The notes below the pieces were generated by a model, which saw only the letters and a list, made by a program, of their open reading frames with translations, was not told the DNA's origin and made no database searches. The position numbers were made by a program, and so were the translations under genes. DNA of 64,000 nucleotides from Rhodeus uyekii (taxonomy: Eukaryota; Chordata; Actinopteri; Cypriniformes; Acheilognathidae), in NCBI GenBank assembly GCA_037043235.1, contig JAWRVZ010000040.1:2728501-2792500 (forward strand), read 5' to 3'. Position 1 is the first letter of the stretch. The number at the start of each line of letters is the position of its first letter. Shown piece after piece: positions 1 to 11,238 of this stretch.

Positions 1-2457
1 GAGCACACACATACACACACACACTTATATGAAACATCTGCACATATGCGTGTATCTATAATGAGTCACTTCGAAGCATGCAAAGTAACACACAAACACT
101 TGCATCAACATGCATTTTTTTACTCATATGCCTCTAGTTACGAATCACCGGCACTACTTACTGAACAATAATACGTCAAGGACAAAAAAGAGGGTGAAAA
201 AGTTATTAATTGTTAAATTAATCTACTGTCGAGCTGTTTATCTACTCAGCTATGTGCAGGTATTAAGTTCCCTCCAGAAGCACTAAACTTTCTCTGTCTC
301 CCTCTATCTTTGAGACAAAAAATAATAAGTTGGGAGTGAGTGATTGCTAACCACGAGGACCTGAATCAACATGTCACAAGTGTCTTGAATCAGACACATG
401 TCAGTTGTCCTCATGAAACCACTTTCATTCTACACCTCATTCCCACTACAATAATCACTGTATGAACCATCTTAAAGTACTTTCAAGAGCTCCTCTGATT
501 AACCTTTCCCTTGGAATTCACTGCTCAGAAACCTTCGTTTTTTCAAGTAAGACACTTACATGAAAAGTCAGACCGGGAGCCTGAGGACACTAATAATGAA
601 AGTGCCTTACAGCGGACTAAAGATTTGATTTTTGATTTATTTTTTTGTGTAACTAGTAAACATGACTAGGTTATGAATTAGATCAAATATTTTTACACTT
701 TGACAATTTGCCAAAGGTGAAACTGTCTCTTTGGTAACCAAACACAGAAGCATAACAGCAAGGTTGCTTCAAGGTTAGAAAGATGTCTAACACTATAGCA
801 GAAAAGCTATATTGATAAACACATTTGTGAGGACACAAAATTAAGAAGAAAAGAAAAAATATAGAATTAAACCTACGAAAAAAATTTCTAACAGTCCATG
901 TAATGCAAAATGTATTATTCAATCAACTGTCAATCTAATTTAACAAGCTTCAACCGAGTGACAAATGAACGTGTCAGGTCAAGTCAAGACATATTTATTT
1001 ATAAAGCACTTTATAAAAAAACAGATTGTTTCAAAGCGCTTCAGAGTAATAATAATTAAAAGGAATATAACAAAATCAATGATTCTGCAATAAAGCAGCT
1101 AGATATGGGATAGATATAAACCAAAAGATATGGAAAGTGGTTTGTCCTCCCTATTAAAAGGTGACATACAAACTAACTACGTTAGGTGAATTTTGTTATT
1201 TCCATTGTCGCCTGCAACCCAGTCTGAACCCATTTTGGGGTCTGCAGTTGAGATCAACAAGTATAGAATTCTATGCCTGCTGAAAAAATTATTGACAATG
1301 TAAGAACTTTTTTTCTGCTGTTAATTTTACTGAAGAACTGAATCTATAGAAGTCAATCACCATTCGCATGGCAATGTGAGTATTTCCTGTTGTTTAAGTT
1401 CAGTGACAGAAATCACAGGAAGCTATACCTTGAAGTTTATGTATTCACATGTATGCATAAATGTATTCCCAACTGCATCATAAACTCACAGGCCTGCTTG
1501 AGAATTTCACAATACCTGCAACCAGTAAATGGAAGAGGCTTTTGTCTTTACATGCACTGAAAGAGATTCATGTTATGACTGTACCTCCAGTGTTATGTGA
1601 ACTATGTACATTAATTTCATTAAATGAAATTCCTGTGTAGGGCAGTCTACTCATCCGGAAAAAGAGTCAAGCTTGAAGTTAATGGGTAAAAAATAAGTTT
1701 ACTGTGTTGGACAACTCGTTGTATTTCAGCTGTCAGACGCCACCACGAGCACATCGAGTTTCACAGCTCATCCTGCCCACATCACAACATCTGCAGAGAT
1801 CGTGTGCAGACTTACAAAACTCTTTGGTTCAGTTTAAAAACATTTTATAATCCCTTATTGAATTCTAATGGGGTTTAAATCTTCCCATGCACACGTAAAA
1901 CGTCACTTTGTATAGCAGACAACAACTTCATAGATTATAACGGAAGAGTTCTGGTTTTGTCTCGTCGCGAGACTCAAAATGCTGCTTGAAACGTGCGCGC
2001 GCGTCCATGGAAAGACAACGCGACTGTAAACATGCTACAAAGTAACATTTTTTAGAAGAACCCTAAATCGGACTGACAACAATCCTAACACAATGTACAC
2101 GTCAAACTTAAAGCAACGATAGAAGCAAAGTGACATACCAGCGAATCTTCAGTAATGCCGAGGAAAACTTTCTTAGGGAGTTCACGGTAACGTTTCCTTC
2201 GGCTGATATAGTCAAAATCTTCTGTCAGTGTAGTTATGAATCGTGCGACAAACGCCCCGATTTTCGGGATGACAAAGCCTGTGACAGATCTCAAAAAGTT
2301 TTAAATACCTCTCCCGCTTTCTATGCGTCTGTGTGTGTTTCAGTGGGAGGGACCGGTAGGAGGAGGCTGCGATTCACATCCATCAAGAAGAATGAGAGGA
2401 TGAAGTGGACTTCAAAAAGCCATCAATTTCCGTAGCCATGACATATGAGTTGACTTT
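1..2457. other. Intergenic DNA, no supported gene
   Basis: A short CA run opens the window. Around 979-1050 there is a fish repeat fragment with the ATTTATTTATAAAGCACTTT type motif. A GC-richer patch (1960-2350) resembles promoter DNA, but the open frames there lack an ATG or splice support. Confidence 0.5.
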
Positions 2458-2498
<41 letters not shown>

Positions 2499-2538
2499 TC
2501 ATAATACACAGTACATAGCAATAATAATACATAGTACA

Positions 2539-2575
<37 letters not shown>

Positions 2576-2890
2576 ATTGGTGTTGTTGTTGTTGTTATTA
2601 CTACTATTGCTATTAATATTATTATTAGTATTAGTATTATTTGAAAATATAGGGTAGTTGACAGATGATAATTAATAAGAATGATAATAATGATCATGAT
2701 GATGATGATAATAATAATAACGATAATAATAATAATAATATAAACTTGTTATTATTATTGTTAGCAGCAGTAGTAGTAGTATTGTTACTATTTCTATATG
2801 AAATTATTTTATATTATTTAATAATAACAACACTAATACTACTACTGTTCTAATAATAATAATAGTTATTAGTAGTAGTAGTAGTAGTAT
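2458..2890. repeat. AAT/ATT trinucleotide microsatellite cluster
   Basis: Runs of AAT (2458-2496) are followed by ATT runs (2538-2577), then GTT, GAT and AAT/GTA-type runs to about 2890. The opposite-sense runs can pair, forming a long hairpin. Confidence 0.9.
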
Positions 2891-5249
2891 TGTTATTGCT
2901 ATATGACATTATTCAAAGAATGTTAAAAGGTCAGTTGAATTTGTCTGTCATAGCTGGTCACAATTTCTCTTTATAGCAACTTTTTACAATTTTAAATATT
3001 TCCTTCATTAGCACTTTAATTACTTAATTTTTTACACACAGCATATTCCATGAACTCTCTCAATAAGTGTTAGAACAATACTGATTAAATTAGTTTAAAA
3101 TGGACTAAAATATCTCCCTCCTAGCATCTGCACTAACAAGTGCTATCTATTTTATGCTTAGGGCTAATGCTGAAATTGTCTCTTTCTGTTATGTGATGTC
3201 AGACTGTAAGACTGACTATTAAAACCGAAAGAGGTAAACGTTCTTCTAAATTTTAAAATAATGTATTTTGTGTTAACCATAGAAAAATGTCTGGGTTTTG
3301 CACTCCACACAAAATGGTTTAATATTTTAGAGAATTTCATAGATTAGATTTAACATTTTATTAACAACAATAAAATTAATAATAACCTACTGTACATAAA
3401 TGTAAAAAAATAATTAATTAAAAACAGAACCTCAAGTGCCCATATGTGTAAACGTTAAAATATGATCATGCTTTAATAACATGAATAAGCAACATTTTAA
3501 AAGTTAATGTACATTCAGAAAGTTTATTTATTCATAATTGAATGCATGTGATTCTATTAAGCAATTTTACAATTTAATTAACTCTATTAAGGTTATTGAC
3601 TATTAACAACAAGGTTAATAGAAATATAACTATAAGGTTACTATTAACTATAAGGTTATTATTTTACTATTTTTACTTAAATATTTTGAAAGCCTTGTCA
3701 TATGTTCCATTCTTTACCTCACCCAATGTACCTCATTTAATTAGACCTATACTTCCCAAAAAGAGTTTGACCATAGGCGGCAATTTATGTTTCTGCCAAT
3801 GGTTGCCACGCTCCACCCCAGCTCTCCTTCCGATGATGTGCTCGATGAATTCACTACATAAAAGCTATTCATATCTCCCAAAGAGGAAAAACACAGACTA
3901 CATGTATACAGCTGGGCCAGGCAGCCTTCCCTTGGCCACAGACTTGAGACTAGCGTAATTTGCTGGTCTAGGATCAGTTTTCTCCCAAATAATTTCATAT
4001 TGGCGGAACAGATCCACAAATGATCCAGTGCATATCTGTGTTTGCGCTCAAAAAAGTGTCAAAGGTTTCTATTTACCACGTGTTTTGCAGCGTTGACCGA
4101 TGAAGTCAATTATTGCCAACCAAATTAAACTACAAATTATTTCCATGAGTGTTGTTGTGAGTCACTCTCTCACTGATATGTGTTCATTTTGGAGTTAATC
4201 ACAATTACAAGCGCAATTTATAGTGCAACAAAACAGATAGCACAAGCTTTTGTGTCAGGTTCTCAAATGTAATGCTAAACATAATGGGACAGATGTGAGA
4301 TCCACTAATCAGAGATTTCAATTTCCTTTCTTTTTTTATGGCTAAAATGAATGAAGAATATCTCGTGTTTTTCTGCGTGTGCTGCCATTTACGTGTGATG
4401 CTCGAGCCCTCGTCTATGAGTTTGACCTCAGTCATAAACTAATCTAAGCTAAAGTGATGTCATTGTCAATAGATGGCATCTCAAATACATCTCAGTATGT
4501 AATTCCACAATCCTCATAAATAATCTACAAAATCTTTTTTTATATACTATAAAAAATAATTCTGAAAGTTCATCTGCCTTATTTTTATACACTCTCAGAA
4601 AATAAAAAAAACATGTTACAAAAGCTATCACTGAGATGGAACCATTTCAACAGGTATTAATATGTAGGTATTAATACTTTTAAGGTGCTAATATGATGTG
4701 CAGCAATTCAATACATTATGAAAAATACTTTTTTATGACAACATTAATTAAGATGAAATTGTGAGTGAATCTCAAACTAATATCTTTCGCCAGACTACTA
4801 AATCAGATCTCCTTCTGTAGTATGAGTCTTATCTTATCTTAAAAGATTTAGTGATTGCACTATCACTCTGTCATTGCCAACTGATTTGATTCAAGGCAAA
4901 GAACATGCTGTCCTGACTTTGACTGTTCTTTTCCTTAGCGACTAACACTTCTAGACCAAAGTCTGCCTTTAGGGCCTTAACCATTTACTAAAGAGAAGTT
5001 GATCATATGATTAACTAACTAAGCCATTGACAATCAACAATTAACTGCCATAAAAGAAGAATCGTGTTATCCTCATGTTTTCCATTTAGAATTGCATTTC
5101 ATACATGCAGAATTTATTTTAAACAAGAAAAATCACAAGATCCAGTTTTTTTATGGTTGTCCGTGAATTAAACTTATGCACTGATGTATGTTTGTGTGTA
5201 TTTGTATTTGTGTGATATATTTGTCTACTTTTTCATTTTCTTTTCTTTT
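2891..5249. other. Intergenic AT-rich DNA, nothing supported
   Basis: No exon with splice support and no clear transposon was recognised. Short direct repeats containing CTATAAGGTTA occur around 3625-3665. Confidence 0.5.
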
Positions 5250-6076
5250 TTATTCTGCCTCTGCCTCCTCCCCTGGCTTGTTTTCCTGAACAAACAGACT
5301 TATGTTGTCTGACTGAAATGTTCCGCTCCGTTCTAAAGGAAATGGAAATGCATTACCATTGCTTACAGTGTAAATGTCAGAGTCGTGATTTGCCACTAAT
5401 GAGACAGCACCCTTGCAAGATGGAAAACTTTGTTTTGGAGCTTCTTGCTGTCTTGAAAACATTGATATGCTGCTTTTGAGTGTCAATGAAGATGTATTCA
5501 GAGGCTTCATGTCATTTTTCACTTCTCATGCATATGTATGCCTTAGAACCAGGTCTACTCAAAGCATCTGCACAGACGGGGAGAGACATGCGACAAAATC
5601 TAGTCCTGAATATGAATCCCTGCCCTAATTCTTTGATTTCCTTTGTTTTGCTTACATTTGTGATCTTTCTCAAATCCTTTGTATAAAATTGTTCTTTAAG
5701 AAATGAAAAGAAAATAAGAAAAGAAAATCATCTGTATAATTTTTTTTTTTGTGCCATGCGTTGAGAAGATGTGGTGAGCCATTCCATTTTTAAATGCAAT
5801 ACAACCAGTGCATTGTCATAGGCGTTACAATGCGACAGTTGTATTGCATTTAAAAATGGAATGGCTCACCACATCTTCTACATACTGTATATAATAGCGG
5901 CAGAGAGACACATATGTCCTTTCTCTCATCTTGGTCATGGCCTGATCTCCCTCGATCTTAAGCTGTAAAAATGCTTTCCTGTATAACACTTTCTCATATA
6001 TGAGAAGTGACCCGTGAGGAATGCCGGGTGCTGAACTCTTGACCTCGGAGCCACATGGTATGATGAAGCCTTTCAT
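5250..6076 (-). CDS. Speculative minus-strand two-exon reading frame, unrecognised
   Basis: On the minus strand, a pyrimidine-rich acceptor (ending at 6077) precedes an open exon 6076-5886 that starts with ATG and ends at a GTATGT donor. A second open exon, 5451-5250, follows a TTTTCAAG acceptor in the matching phase, is rich in Ser, Glu and Asn, and ends with TAA that overlaps an AATAAA. The join would give about 130 codons. I recognise no domain. Both exons could be chance open frames, the second acceptor is weak, and no upstream exon was found. Confidence 0.22.
5764..5879. repeat. Perfect 42-bp inverted repeat (fold-back)
   Basis: Arms 5764-5805 and 5838-5879 are exact reverse complements. 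Pairing extends with one indel into the loop (GCATTGT with ACAATGC), leaving a loop of about 10 bases. Either strand would form a long hairpin RNA. It is likely a young fold-back element. Confidence 0.9.
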
Positions 6077-6079
6077 CTG

Positions 6080-7701
6080 AAGCATGAGCAAATACAGGGG
6101 AAGTTTATGTATAGTTACTTTAGATTCCCTTAAATTTTTCTTAAAGAAAAAATTGGAATAAACAAACATGACAACATGAATCAACATACATGACATAAGT
6201 TATGTAACATAGCTGTCTCTAAATATTTATAAAAGCAAAGATAAACAGAGGACAGTGGTAAAACCTTTTAACCTTTTGGTAAATGTGTCAATACAGTAGT
6301 AAATGTATTCATAAATACATGATAATTTAATAATAATAATAATTTAAGATTTGTACAGCATCACTGCAAGCTAGGAAACGTTAGGGATTTTTTCAATACA
6401 AAACAAGTCATTTGCTGCCCTCTTGTGGAAGGTTTCTTTTAAATCATGCTTTTTAAATTAGTGAAATAAGAGAACATTATGAAAATGTTGTAATCGCTTT
6501 CTCACTCGAAAGTCGTTTAATATCTTTATTTATTTATTTATTTATTTATTTTTGTGGAATACAGTATAAGTTAGTTAGAGCGACTTCACTTTAGTTGTAT
6601 GGATAAAAGGTGCTATGAACGTGAATAGTGACCGATGCGTTAATTCTACCTAACAACATTCTTCACCTGAAAAAGAAGAAAAGGGGTTTGCAGAAGAGGG
6701 TTCATATATTAACATATATTTGAAATAATTAATAAAATGTCTTCAGACCTGCACTCTTCCATACCAGTAGGCCCTACAGTTCTTTAAGGATTCATAGACA
6801 CGGTGGCTATGTGTTGACAAAAATAAATTCTATAGGCTAATTTAAAAAATGTAGGCCAAATCTTGTGTATATGTAGAATAATATGCTTCCCAACACTATC
6901 ATGCACGTAATTTAAACTAAACTATGTTTCAATTACAAACCTAAATGAAACATTTCAAGCACAAATCGCGTAGGCATATGCATAATTTACACTTTTTTGT
7001 TTTTACATCTCGCAGTACCTAATACAAAAGAAACATCTCCAGTTGATTAGCGATGCGTTTGTTTAGTTTGTGTTATAAGGGGCGATGTGGCGCAGGAATG
7101 TGTTCGTTCACGCACTCAATGTTCTCTCGGCGCTCGTGCAGTGACAGACAAGGAGACTGTTCGTTCCGGTGAAATCACAAAACAAAGTACACAAACGTGT
7201 CCCTGCTCTTGTACAATCACTGAAGAACATCTTTGGTTTCAATGAGAAAAAAATAATGAACTACATGAGGGCGGATAAAAAACGACCAGACCATTAAGGC
7301 AAAGACCTTTAATGCAGATCTACATATTTATCGAACAATATAGCCTACTGTATTATAGTAGAAATAAGGATGAAGTTGGCGCATTAAACATGAGTTATTT
7401 GTCAGTAAATTAAACTCAATATAGCCTACTATTGAAATTGTTTCCTGAACATTGTTATTTGTTTGTGCATTTATTATTGTACATTTCTGATAAGCAAACG
7501 TTTGTGTACACGCACACACACACTCATGTACCACCCAATTTTAAAACAAAGTTATGTCACTATGTATGAGATTCTCTTGCTTTATTTATTTTGAAAAAAT
7601 AAATAACATTACTATCAAATAACATCAAATATTCAAATATTTAAAAAAAAAATATCATTACTATCAAATAACAAATAGCATTTGACATATTTTGTGTATA
7701 C

Positions 7702-7742
<41 letters not shown>

Positions 7743-7963
7743 AAATATGTCAAATCGTAGCATAAATGTATACATATACATTTGTGTGTGTGTGTATGCA
7801 TACCGATAATTTTGTGGTTTCTGCTTGAATTTACTGTGTCTGTGTTTAAAAAAATGATAATAACAGTGATAATGATTATTTAAAGACATTTTTAAACGAA
7901 CGGAGATTCTTATACAAAATACGAGGACAGCGTCAATTGAGAATCCAATCACTGTCAAGAAAG
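6080..7963. other. Intergenic DNA with simple repeats
   Basis: An ATTT run lies at about 6523-6552. A TA/CA microsatellite (7700-7742) sits between 16-bp inverted arms 7681-7696 and 7739-7754. A CpG-richer patch lies at 7080-7190. No gene is supported on the + strand. Confidence 0.5.
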
Positions 7964-7975
7964 TGCGCATGCGCA
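7964..7975. promoter_or_regulatory. NRF1-type palindromic site upstream of brdt
   Basis: TGCGCATGCGCA is a perfect match to the NRF1 consensus. It lies about 500 bp before the brdt TATA box, in a locally CpG-richer zone, and could serve an alternative or divergent start. Confidence 0.45.
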
Positions 7976-8418
7976 TTAGAACGTATTCCTCTCCCCTCAG
8001 CGTCGCTCAGTGCTCTTGCTCTATCATATCATAGTTCCCTTTTGTGAGATTTTCAAGCTGCGGAGATGACCGATGTCCGACACTCGCCAGAAGCTAACAA
8101 CCAAAGCTACGGAAAAGAGCCACAATGTAACCATTTAACAGACACTAAAAAGGGGAATTGAGCTTTAGCGATCGACAGAATGTTCTAGAGTGGTCATGTG
8201 ATGTCCGGAGACCAGTTATGTCGCACTTTAAAAAAAATACTCTGACGTACGTGTCTGTTTCTTTTGGAAGTTCGTCCGTCGTCGTAACAATAAACGTGAT
8301 TAATTGTAAAACAACGTTTCGGAGTTATTTCGGTTAAACAAAAAGAGTGAGGTTTCCGTGGGATACATTTTAAAGGAATATTTTCTCGGCGTTAGAGGAG
8401 CGAGGGGGAAGAAGGGAG

Positions 8419-8474
8419 CACGTGAGGGGTCTTGTCCAATGGGATTGGGCGCTTTCAGCAGGAGGGTATAAATA
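8419..8474 (+). promoter_or_regulatory. brdt: brdt core promoter: E-box, two CCAAT boxes, TATA box
   Basis: A palindromic CACGTG lies at 8419-8424, CCAAT at 8436-8440, an inverted CCAAT (ATTGG) at 8444-8448 and TATAAATA at 8467-8474. Spacing places transcription start near 8495-8500, just before the first leader exon with a clean donor at 8746. The layout is that of a focused TATA promoter. Assignment to brdt is by position and orientation. Confidence 0.65.
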
Positions 8475-8496
8475 CCAGGCGGTTGCCGTGAGAGAT

Positions 8497-8745
8497 ATCC
8501 GCCATTGATGACTAACCTTTCAAAGAAACAGAGTTATTGCAAATGCATATGATACTAATTTGTTCAGTTGGCGTTGAAAACAAAGCTAAAAAATCGTTCG
8601 CTCGTTTTCTAAGAGGGTTTGTCGGGCGCAAAGCATCAACAAGATCCTTCGGTTGGTGAAGTTTTCCAGCAGAGCTCCTCCTGCGCTGCAGCGTCTGTCT
8701 CAGTTCGGCAGTTTAAACTTTCTTTGTTGTGCCCGAGACGGAAAG
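8497..8745 (+). other. brdt: brdt non-coding exon 1 (5' UTR)
   Basis: The stretch begins about 25-30 bases after the TATA box and ends at a consensus donor (GAAAG then GTAACA at 8746). It contains short upstream reading frames, one starting at 8508 and a 38-codon one at 8543-8659, but no frame that continues into exon 2. The 5' limit is inferred from TATA spacing only. Confidence 0.5.
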
Positions 8746-10440
8746 GTAACATTTTGGGTCCAAGTTGAGCTAGCTTCATTTAGCTAGCAGAATGGTTAGG
8801 GGAGGGACTGTTAACTGAGCTCAATGTCAGCATCTGACGGGGCGGGGTAATGTGTGGCTAACCGAGCTAAACGCTAGCAAGGCGCCATTTTGTAGCTCGA
8901 GGCTTGATAACTCTGTTATCGTGGAATTCATATAAACATGTGTTTTAATTACCCGAATTGTGTTATATGCTCGTATAAGCTCTTAATACTGATCATTTAA
9001 GCAGATGCGACACTTCTGTGGGATTCATATCGAGCCGGAAGTTGGTATTGCGTCATCCGTAAGAAGTCGGGTTTATGTAACGCATGGCCCTGAATTGAGG
9101 AAAGGAACAAACAACGTTTTACCTAGTAACGAAACACATGGCACACATTTCATTATTAGAGCATAGGATACGGTTTATAGTTCAATGTTATATTGCAGGT
9201 TAATTTTGCCCACTTACGAAGTCTTTGAATGTTATATTCTCCAATTTTGTCCAATTGGCACGTGCTTCACCATAACAAACATTCTCAACGTCGCTACAGT
9301 TGTTAATACTAATTTTAAGTTTTGTTTGACAGTCCTAAAACATTTTCTTTTCCAGTGGACTTTTATCAATGAAAATGGACAATTTTTCCTTCTCCCCTTC
9401 AAAAACAGAAATTTTCCCTTCCCAATCATAAACAAGCCAGTGTGAAACTAAATGGGTTTTATATAGCTTACCAAAAAAAAAAAAATGCCATTTAACTTTT
9501 GTTTTTTTCCCCAAGTTATTTTTCTTGTATAAATAAATTTGTAAGTTTTTAGGTTTCCTGTACACTTATTTTCTTTTTATTTAAATAAAGTACACAATGA
9601 TCAATGTAACTTGTTAATGTTTTTGAGTATGAGAAAAAAAATATTTTACTGAGTGTGAAGCTGACCTTTTAGTTTGGGGTAAGTGTGAAGGATGACCTTT
9701 ATAGTTGAGCTGAATAAAGCTTGCTCAGAGATTATTAAAATGTATATTTTTTTGCCTAATTTTCCTAAAAAATGAAATTCATAATTTTCCTATAAAAGTG
9801 CCTGTTTTTCACTCTGCAAATGGTAGGGTGTTTAAAAGTGTTGGTAAACATTTTTAGTTGGTAAATGAAGTGAAAATTTATTGGGGCCACGTTTCTATTA
9901 CTACAACTTTTTAATAGTATTAATTTGCCTTAATTGTTTTTGCAGTAATCTAAACATCTGCTTTAAAAAAAGTATGAATTAAATTTTTTTATTTTTTATA
10001 CAGCCTTGGTATATATCTTAATGTGCTGGATAATCCGCTAATGATAGAGGGCAAAAAGGTCAGCAGGCCTTGCATTTTAGCTAACAAGTTTCTGTACGCC
10101 TTTCTATCAAATTATTTGAACGTGGATTTGGACTGATCTGGTACTTCAACTTGGAAAGGTGCTGTCTAGTTGAGCTGAAAGGTGTAGTTTTCGTTTATTA
10201 GGCAATAGAGGGCAGTGTGTACCGCAGGAAGTCTGCTGTAGTCCGGAGTACTAAACTACAGTGCAGTATTTGATTAACTAGAATTATTCAAAGCCATAAC
10301 ATTGATTGATTCTTGTCAAAAGGAGATTTTGTGAGATCCAAAGGCTTGCTCTCGTCTGCTGATATTCTGATTTGCCTAAAGATAATAAACGGCAGCGCAG
10401 AATGCCCTGAGTGTGTTGACAGTGCTCTCCCTGTTTACAG
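8746..10440 (+). other. brdt: brdt intron 1
   Basis: CpG-rich near its start (8746-9070), then AT-rich. I see no exon or recognised element. Confidence 0.5.
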
Positions 10441-10539
10441 TGGCACAGACAGCGGATGTGTAATGCTCGCTGAGCTGGCTAGGCGTAGCTGCGAAATCCC
10501 TTTCCACATTGGTCGCTGCTCCCTGGATCAGTTCAGGAG
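10441..10539 (+). other. brdt: brdt exon 2 leader segment (5' UTR)
   Basis: The acceptor CTGTTTACAG ends at 10440 after a pyrimidine-rich run. The 99 bases that follow have no ATG in the Brdt frame before 10540, so they are read as leader. The start codon context is GGAGATGT. Confidence 0.6.
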
Positions 10540-11238
10540 ATGTCTGCTGTGAAACCCCCACAGGCTTTCAACATGAATGGAAACCCCCCTCCCCCCCAGT
10601 TCAAGAACCCCAAAAGGCCTGGACGCCTCACCAATCAGTTGCAGTATCTCGAAAAAGTGGTGATTAAGTCCCTATGGAAACACCACTTTTCCTGGCCTTT
10701 CAGACAGCCTGTGGATGCAGTCAGACTCGGTTTACCAGTAAGTCTTGCAGTGTTATTATTACTATTTTTATTGTTTAAAGCTATTTTACCGATTTCATAG
10801 TAAGCGCAAATCTTTTAAAATGTTCCTGCTCAAGGTTACTTCTGATCTCGGTATTTGTTTAATATAGGATTATTATACAATCATCAAGAACCCAATGGAC
10901 TTGAGTACCATTAGAAAGCGTCTTGAGAACAATTACTACTGGAAGGCAATGGAGTGTGTAGAAGACGTAAACACCATGTTCACAAACTGTTACGTGTACA
11001 ATCGGGTGAGGACTTCAGTCTTGTTTTGTGTAAAATTTTGATTTCGACATTTTGGTCTCATTTTTATTTATGTTTTGCGTATGTGTGTGATTCCAGCCAG
11101 GAGATGATATTGTTAAGATGGCTCAAGACCTTGAGAAGTATTTTTTGGAGAAGGTGGCACAGATGCCTCAGGATGAATTTGAGATCTCTGCACTGACAAC
11201 TAAAGCTCCTCTGAAAGGTGGAAGGAAGTCTACAACAG
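10540..11238 (+). CDS. brdt: brdt exons encoding bromodomain 1
   Basis: Three exons (10540-10737, 10868-11005, 11097-11238) encode residues 1 to about 159. Visible BET marks are RLTNQLQYLEKVV at the start of helix Z, the WPF shelf (52-54), the ZA-loop segment with PVDAV and LPDYY, NPMDLSTI, and the NCYVYNRPGDD segment holding the acetyl-lysine contact Asn 111. The exon 2/3 junction falls between LGLP and DYY, the position I recall for other BET genes. Confidence 0.92.

Noticed and set aside
2085..2294. Minus-strand 69-codon frame ending at a GTATGT donor
   Set aside because: It has no ATG: the apparent start is TTG, with a stop just upstream, and there is no acceptor. Probably chance in a GC-richer patch.
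2130..2435. Plus-strand 101-codon frame
   Set aside because: Overlaps the minus frame, has no recognisable domain and runs into low-complexity DNA.
10313..10552. Frame before the brdt start
   Set aside because: It crosses the likely acceptor at 10440 and ends in a different frame from Brdt.
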